This document shows positions 61,308 through 64,000 of a stretch of DNA of 64,000 nucleotides, piece by piece. Origin of the DNA: Petrolisthes cinctipes (Eukaryota; Arthropoda; Malacostraca; Decapoda; Porcellanidae); the NCBI GenBank assembly GCA_033782935.1, contig JAWQEG010000004.1, forward strand, positions 1,302,001-1,366,000, given 5' to 3'. A program made the translations under genes and the position numbers. Positions within the stretch are counted from its first letter, which is position 1; each line of letters starts with the position of its first letter. Below the pieces are notes generated by a model, which was not told where the DNA came from, did no database searches, and worked only from the letters and a program-made list of their open reading frames with translations.

Positions 61308-63615
61308 GAATTTGAGATATCGATTTTTTGGCACCTAAAAGATCGATTTTTAGCATGTTTTTTGCCTATATTTTGAAAATATTCTAGCACTGTGTAGGCA
61401 TGTACAGATTGCTTCTGGGACCCCAAAATATTGAATTTTCGGGTGTTTTGAGCCTGAATTTGAGATATAAACGGGTACAGAAGATATATGCACATATTGA
61501 CTTTGGGCATCTAAAATATCTATTTTCAGCATGTTTTGGGCCTGTATTTTGAAAATACTCTAACACTGAGTAGGCATGTACAGATTGCTTCTGGGACCCC
61601 AAAATACTGAATTTTCGGGTGTTTTGAGCCTGAATTTGAGATATAAACGGGTACTGAAGATGCATGCACATATCGACTTTTGTGCACCTAAAAGATCGAT
61701 TTTCAGTATGTTTTGAGCATGTATTTTGAAAATACTCTAACACGGAGTAGGCATGTACAGATTGCTTCTGGGACCCCTAAATATCGAATTTTCGGGTGTT
61801 TTGGGACTGAATTTGAGATATCGACTTTTTGGCACCTAAAAGATCGATTTTTAGCATGTTTTTAGCCTATATTTCGAAAATATTCTAGCACTGTACAGAT
61901 TGCTTCTGGGACCCCAAAATATTGAATTTTCGGGTGTTTTGAGCCTGAATTTGAGATATAAACGGGTACAGAAGATACATGCACATATTGACTTTGGGCA
62001 CCAAAAATATCGATTTTCAGCATGTTTTGGGCCTGAATTTTGAAAATACTCTAACACGGAGTAGGCATGTACAGATCGCTTCTGGGACCCCAAAATATCG
62101 AATTTTCGGGTGTTTAGGGCCAGAATTTGAGATATAAACGGGTACAGAAGATGCATGCACATATCGACTTTTGGGCACCTAAAAGATCGATTTTCAGTAT
62201 GTTTTTGGCCTGTATTTTGAAAATACTCTAACACGGAGTAGGCATGTACAGATACCTTCTGGGACCTCTAAATATCGAATTTTCGGGTGTTTTGGTACTG
62301 AATTTGAGATATCGATATTTTGGCACCTAAAATGTCGATTTTTAGCATGTTTTTAGCCTATATTTTGAAAATATTCCAGCACTGTGTAGGCATGTACAGA
62401 TTGCTTCTGGGACCCCAAAATATCGAATTTTCGGGTGTTTAGGGCCAGAATTTGAGATATAAACGGGTACAGAAGATGCATGCACATATCGACTTTTGGG
62501 CACCTAAAAGATCGATTTTCAGTATGTTTTTGGCCTGTATTTTGAAAATACTCTAACACGGAGTAGGCATGTACAGATACCTTCTGGGACCTTTAAATAT
62601 CGAATTTTCGGGTGTTTTGGGACTGAATTTGAGATATCGATTTTTTGGCACCTAAAATGTCGATTTTTAGCATGTTTTTAGCCTATATTTTGAAAATATT
62701 CTAGCACTGTATAGGCATGTACAGATTTCTTCTGGGACCCCAAAATATTGAATTTTCGGGTGTTTTGAGCCTGAATTTGAGATATAAACGGGTACAGAAG
62801 ATACATGCACATATTGACTTTGGGCATCTAAAATATCGATTTTAGCATGTTTTGGGCCTGTATTTTGAAAATACTCTAACACGGAGTAGGCATGTACAGA
62901 TTGCTTCTGGGACCCCAAAATATTGAATTTTCGGGTGTTTTGAGCCTGAATTTGAGATATAAACGGGTACTGAAGATGCATGCACATATCGACTTTTGTG
63001 CACCTAAAAGATCGATTTTCAGTATGTTTTGAGCATGTATTTTGAAAATACTCTAACACGGAGTAGGCATGTACAGATCGCTTCTGGGACCCCTAAATAT
63101 CGAATTTTCGGGTGTTTTGGGACTGAATTTGAGATATCGACTTTTTGGCACCTAAAAGATCGATTTTTAGCATGTTTTTAGCCTATATTTTGAAAATATT
63201 CTAGCACTGTACAGATTGCTTCTGGGACCCCAAAATATTGAATTTTCGGGTGTTTTGAGGCTGAATTTGAGATATAAACGGGTACAGAAGGTACATGCAC
63301 ATATTGACTTTGGGCACCAAAAATATCGATTTTCAGCATGTTTTGGGCCTGAATTTTGAAAACACTCTAACACGGAGTAGGCATGTACAGATCGCTTCTG
63401 GGACCCCAAAATATCGAATTTTCGGGTGTTTAGGGCCAGAATTTGAGATATAAACGGGTACAGAAGATGCATGCACATATCGACTTTTGGGCACCTAAAA
63501 GATCGATTTTCAGTATGTTTTTGGCCTGTATTTTGAAAATACTCTAACACGGAGTAGGCATGTACGGATCACTTCTGGGACCTCTAAATATCGAATTTTC
63601 GGGTGTTTTGGGACT
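61308..63615 (+). repeat. 14-monomer higher-order repeat (2,308 bp), copy 2
   Basis: Same layout and markers as copy 1. It is 1 bp shorter because of cgattttagcatg near 62840. Private differences include tttggtactgaattt near 62290 and gatatcgatattttgg. Confidence 0.94.
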
Positions 63616-64000
63616 GAATTTGAGATATCGATTTTTTGGCACCTAAAAGATCGATTTTTAGCATGTTTTTTGCCTATATTTTGAAAATATTCTAGCACTG
63701 TGTAGGCATGTACAGATTGCTTCTGGGACCCCAAAATATTGAATTTTCGGGTGTTTTGAGCCTGAATTTGAGATATAAACGGGTACAGAAGATATATGCA
63801 CATATTGACTTTGGGCATCTAAAATATCTATTTTCAGCATGTTTTGGGCCTGTATTTTGAAAATACTCTAACACTGAGTAGGCATGTACAGATTGCTTCT
63901 GGGACCCCAAAATACTGAATTTTCGGGTGTTTTGAGCCTGAATTTGAGATATAAACGGGTACTGAAGATGCATGCACATATCGACTTTTGTGCACCTAAA
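63616..64000 (+). repeat. 14-monomer higher-order repeat, copy 3, cut by the window end
   Basis: S at 63616, L1 at 63764 and L2 at 63940 repeat the start of copy 2, including gatatatgcac, aatatctattttcagc and aaaatactgaatt. The array runs on beyond the window. Confidence 0.92.

Larger units (their letters stand above)
1..64000 (+). repeat. Satellite DNA array, about 388 head-to-tail monomers of 148 or 176-177 bp
   Basis: The anchor gaatttgagatat recurs every 148, 138, 176 or 177 bp from position 11 to the end, always on the + strand. Between anchors the same ordered blocks recur: a cgatttt block, a catgtttt block, the tattttgaaaata dyad, gtaggcatgtacag, cttctgggacc, and aattttcgggtgtt. No stretch departs from this pattern for more than a few bases. 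Open reading frames in the window are satellite shadows: they sit on the minus strand, overlap each other in different frames, repeat with the monomer period and match no protein family I recognise. Monomer size, AT-richness and higher-order structure are typical of eukaryotic centromeric satellites. The centromere assignment is inference. Confidence 0.98.

Noticed and set aside
1..64000. More than 100 open frames of 60-159 codons, mostly on the minus strand
   Set aside because: They follow the satellite period, overlap one another in different frames, and contain only monomer-derived repeats with no recognisable domain. They are not listed as genes.
1..64000. CRISPR array
   Set aside because: Spacing is regular, but there are no unique spacers; the whole unit repeats and is 138-177 bp long.
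1..64000. Ribosomal DNA spacer or other non-satellite tandem repeat
   Set aside because: No rRNA, tRNA or promoter-like unique segment appears between repeats, and the unit is a 148-177-bp monomer throughout.

Overview
The whole 64-kb window is one uninterrupted satellite DNA array. I see no protein gene, RNA gene, transposon, CRISPR array or unique sequence. Every base belongs to head-to-tail copies of one AT-rich monomer family, all in the same orientation (one S monomer counted by hand has 52 G+C in 148). Cutting each monomer at the near-invariant anchor gaatttgagatat gives about 388 monomers (about 138 short, 250 long; hand count). This points to a eukaryotic centromeric or heterochromatic satellite assembled from long reads. 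The species cannot be told from the sequence.

There are two length classes. Long (L) monomers are 176-177 bp. Short (S) monomers are 148 bp and lack a 29-bp cassette that lies just after gagatat in L monomers and is bounded by ATAT on both sides. A third form, S2', is 138 bp because it also lost 10 bp. Diagnostic bases divide these into S1, S2, S2', L1, L2, L3 and L4. An S is always followed by one, two or three L monomers. The building blocks are therefore S-L (315-325 bp), S-L-L (491-502 bp) and S-L-L-L (664-678 bp). The commonest ordered unit is the six-monomer repeat S1-L1-L2-S2'-L3-L4 (about 992 bp).

Layout. Positions 1-9,144 are irregular dimers and trimers with two displaced duplications (offsets 3,152 and 4,802 bp). 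Positions 9,145-13,800 are two almost identical 14-monomer units of 2,328 bp. Positions 13,801-15,416 are two 808-bp pentamers. Positions 15,417-30,953 are mixed units with a 677-bp tandem pair and a 3.1-3.8-kb displaced duplication. Positions 30,954-42,707 are rich in canonical hexamers. Positions 42,708-54,704 are built from an 11-monomer, 1,808-bp unit and its extension to an 18-monomer, 2,949-bp unit. Positions 54,705-64,000 are dominated by a 14-monomer, 2,309-bp unit (hexamer + dimer + hexamer).

Nothing here acts as an operon or pathway. What the window records is satellite evolution: a 29-bp indel, a 10-bp deletion that spreads only to the right of about 14.2 kb, hybrid monomers at crossover points, and several nested rounds of unequal exchange. 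The features most likely to matter for function are a dyad symmetry that is conserved through a paired base change, a degenerate CENP-B-box-like motif, and monomer lengths that match a nucleosome core with and without a linker. All coordinates were parsed by hand and may be off by 1-2 bp.
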